Made by a program: the position numbers and the translations under genes. A stretch of 22,441 bases of DNA from Cellvibrionaceae bacterium (GTDB lineage: Bacteria > Pseudomonadota > Gammaproteobacteria > Pseudomonadales > Cellvibrionaceae), in assembly GCA_025800435.1 (NCBI GenBank), contig JAOXRV010000599.1, positions 1 to 22,441 of the forward strand, given 5' to 3'. Shown here piece after piece: positions 21,240-22,441 of this stretch (the first letter of the stretch is position 1; the number at the start of each line of letters is the position of its first letter). The notes beneath the pieces were generated by a model that saw nothing but the letters and a program-made list of their open reading frames with translations, did no database searches and was not told the DNA's origin.

Positions 21240-22441
21240 TTAATTAGCCAGAGGCTCGGCCTTTACCTGCTCAGTATCGACGCCAACAAGCTCTGGGGAA
21301 CCATCGATATTGTAATCAATACCAAACCAGCCGAGTACCCCACGTTTAATACTGGCGCCGAGCGAATACAAAGCCGGCACCAACAATAGGGACACAAACA
21401 GGGCAAACAACACACCAAAGGCCAGGGCGATTACCGCCGGGTGTAAAAACTGGGCCTGGGTGGAACGCTCGGCCAGCATCGGCATCAAACCGATAAAGGT
21501 AGTCACAGTGGTCAGCAAAATCGGCCGAAAACGCTGCACGCCACCTTCAATCACCGCCTCGCGCACACTCATGCCTTTGCGCCGCAACTTGCCGATATAA
21601 TCCATCAGCACCAGGTTATCGTTGACCACCACCCCGGCGGCGGCGCCAATACCAAAGTAAGAAAACAGGGCCATGGAGGTATCGAAAATTAAGTGGCCGT
21701 AAACCGCCCCCATAAAACCAAAGGGAATCGCGGTCATAATAATGATGGGCTTAAAGTAAGATTTGAAAGCCACCGCCAACAGCGCGTACATCACAAAGAA
21801 GGCCAGCAGATAGAGCGAGGCAATCTCTATTAAAAACTGGGCTTCACCCTCGGCCTGACCAGCTTTATTAACCAGCAGGCCCGGATAGCGAGCCTTCCAG
21901 TCTTCGAGAAAGTTTGCCTCCATATCGTCCATAATATCTTTGCGCACTTCACCATTCAGCTCGGCGTCGATATAGGCACTGCGGCGGCCATCGCTGCGGT
22001 TGATGCGCTTAATACCCGGCGCATATTCCACCTCGACCACTGAGAACAGGGGCAGCTCGCGGCCGTCGCTGGTGCGCACCCGAAAATCATCCAGGCTATC
22101 GAGGCTGGTGCGGGCCGAATGTGGGTAGCGCAGCATCACCCGCACATCACCGTTTTTACGGGGCAGGCGCTGAATCTCTTCACCGTAATAGGCCTGGCGC
22201 ACCTGGCGCGATACTGCGGCCAAGTCCACACCCAATTTCTCAGCGCCCGGCAGTAATTTTAGGCGTAGCTCATCGGCACTGCCCTGTAAATCATTGCGCA
22301 CAAAAAAAATCGAGTCGTAAGTTTGCAGCTGCATTTCTAACTCGGCCACCGCTTCGCGCAGGGTGTCCAGGTCTTCATGCTGTAGCGAATAGTTAATGCG
22401 CTGACCACCGTTATTAAAGGTGTACTGCACCGAAACACTTT
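21240..22441 (-). CDS. RND efflux transporter permease, C-terminal part (partial)
   Basis: The gene enters from the right edge; about 400 C-terminal residues are present. It is an inner-membrane HAE1/AcrB-family proton antiporter. The visible part includes the second periplasmic porter region (SADELRLKLLPGAEKLGVDLAAVSRQVRQAY, then RVMLRYP) and the last group of TM helices (FLIEIASLYLLAFFVMYALLAVAF, AIPFGFMGAVYGHLIF, GIGAAAGVVVNDNLVLMDYIGKLRRKG, RFRPILLTTVTTFIGLMPML, and FGVLFALFVSLLLVPALY). The second-half relay Lys of AcrB is replaced by Asn in VVNDN, as in many HAE1 relatives. Membrane-fusion and outer-membrane partners should lie off the window. The first visible in-frame GTG (22430) is not the true start. 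Confidence 0.93.
   Translation of the reverse strand, partial: SVSVQYTFNNGGQRINYSLQHEDLDTLREAVAELEMQLQTYDSIFFVRNDLQGSADELRLKLLPGAEKLGVDLAAVSRQVRQAYYGEEIQRLPRKNGDVRVMLRYPHSARTSLDSLDDFRVRTSDGRELPLFSVVEVEYAPGIKRINRSDGRRSAYIDAELNGEVRKDIMDDMEANFLEDWKARYPGLLVNKAGQAEGEAQFLIEIASLYLLAFFVMYALLAVAFKSYFKPIIIMTAIPFGFMGAVYGHLIFDTSMALFSYFGIGAAAGVVVNDNLVLMDYIGKLRRKGMSVREAVIEGGVQRFRPILLTTVTTFIGLMPMLAERSTQAQFLHPAVIALAFGVLFALFVSLLLVPALYSLGASIKRGVLGWFGIDYNIDGSPELVGVDTEQVKAEPLAN

Overview
The window looks like chromosomal DNA from a marine gammaproteobacterium, probably near Cellvibrionales or another oligotrophic marine group. The reasons are the moderately GC-rich coding sequence, the large TonB-dependent receptor, an HAE1-type RND pump, and above all a complete proteobacterial dedicated sortase (Pds) locus, which is mostly known from marine Proteobacteria. 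The placement is inference from gene content; there is no rRNA in the window.

Layout. Positions 1-425 hold no convincing gene, but two large imperfect palindromes lie side by side at 11-105 and 116-211. A short OmpA-domain gene follows (426-869). Next is a cassette of gamma-glutamyltransferase, TonB-dependent receptor and gamma-glutamyltransferase (958-7764), all on the + strand. It fits outer-membrane uptake coupled to periplasmic breakdown of gamma-glutamyl compounds. The first GGT has lost several residues that bind the gamma-glutamyl group; the second is canonical. The receptor's leader can fold as a compact H-type pseudoknot reaching its Shine-Dalgarno sequence.

On the - strand, converging on the cassette and overlapping its last gene by 52 bp, is a three-gene signalling operon: an OmpR-type regulator, a tripartite hybrid histidine kinase and a periplasmic solute-binding protein. 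Its layout recalls TorR-TorS-TorT and its ligand is unknown. Beyond a bidirectional terminator (11731-11762) is a secreted Ig-like protein with a Gly/Ser-rich linker and a C-terminal anchor segment (11783-12775), then a DsbA-superfamily (HCCA isomerase/kappa-GST) gene.

The Pds locus spans 13748-19333. Target protein (VIT plus vWA plus sorting signal) and class GN sortase are co-transcribed leftward with an 8-nt overlap. The regulator pdsR and kinase pdsS are transcribed rightward from the same 167-bp divergent intergenic region. The likely logic is surface or envelope display of one vWA protein under a dedicated two-component system. The OmpA-domain gene at 426 may be a displaced, shortened relative of PdsO, the OmpA-like protein that co-occurs with this system.

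After pdsS come rpsT with its own promoter and terminator, a LapG-like transglutaminase-family cysteine peptidase, a 25-bp-arm inverted repeat, a small DUF6122-like membrane protein, and the C-terminal part of an RND efflux pump that runs off the right edge. No CRISPR array, tRNA, rRNA, transposase or integrase was found.
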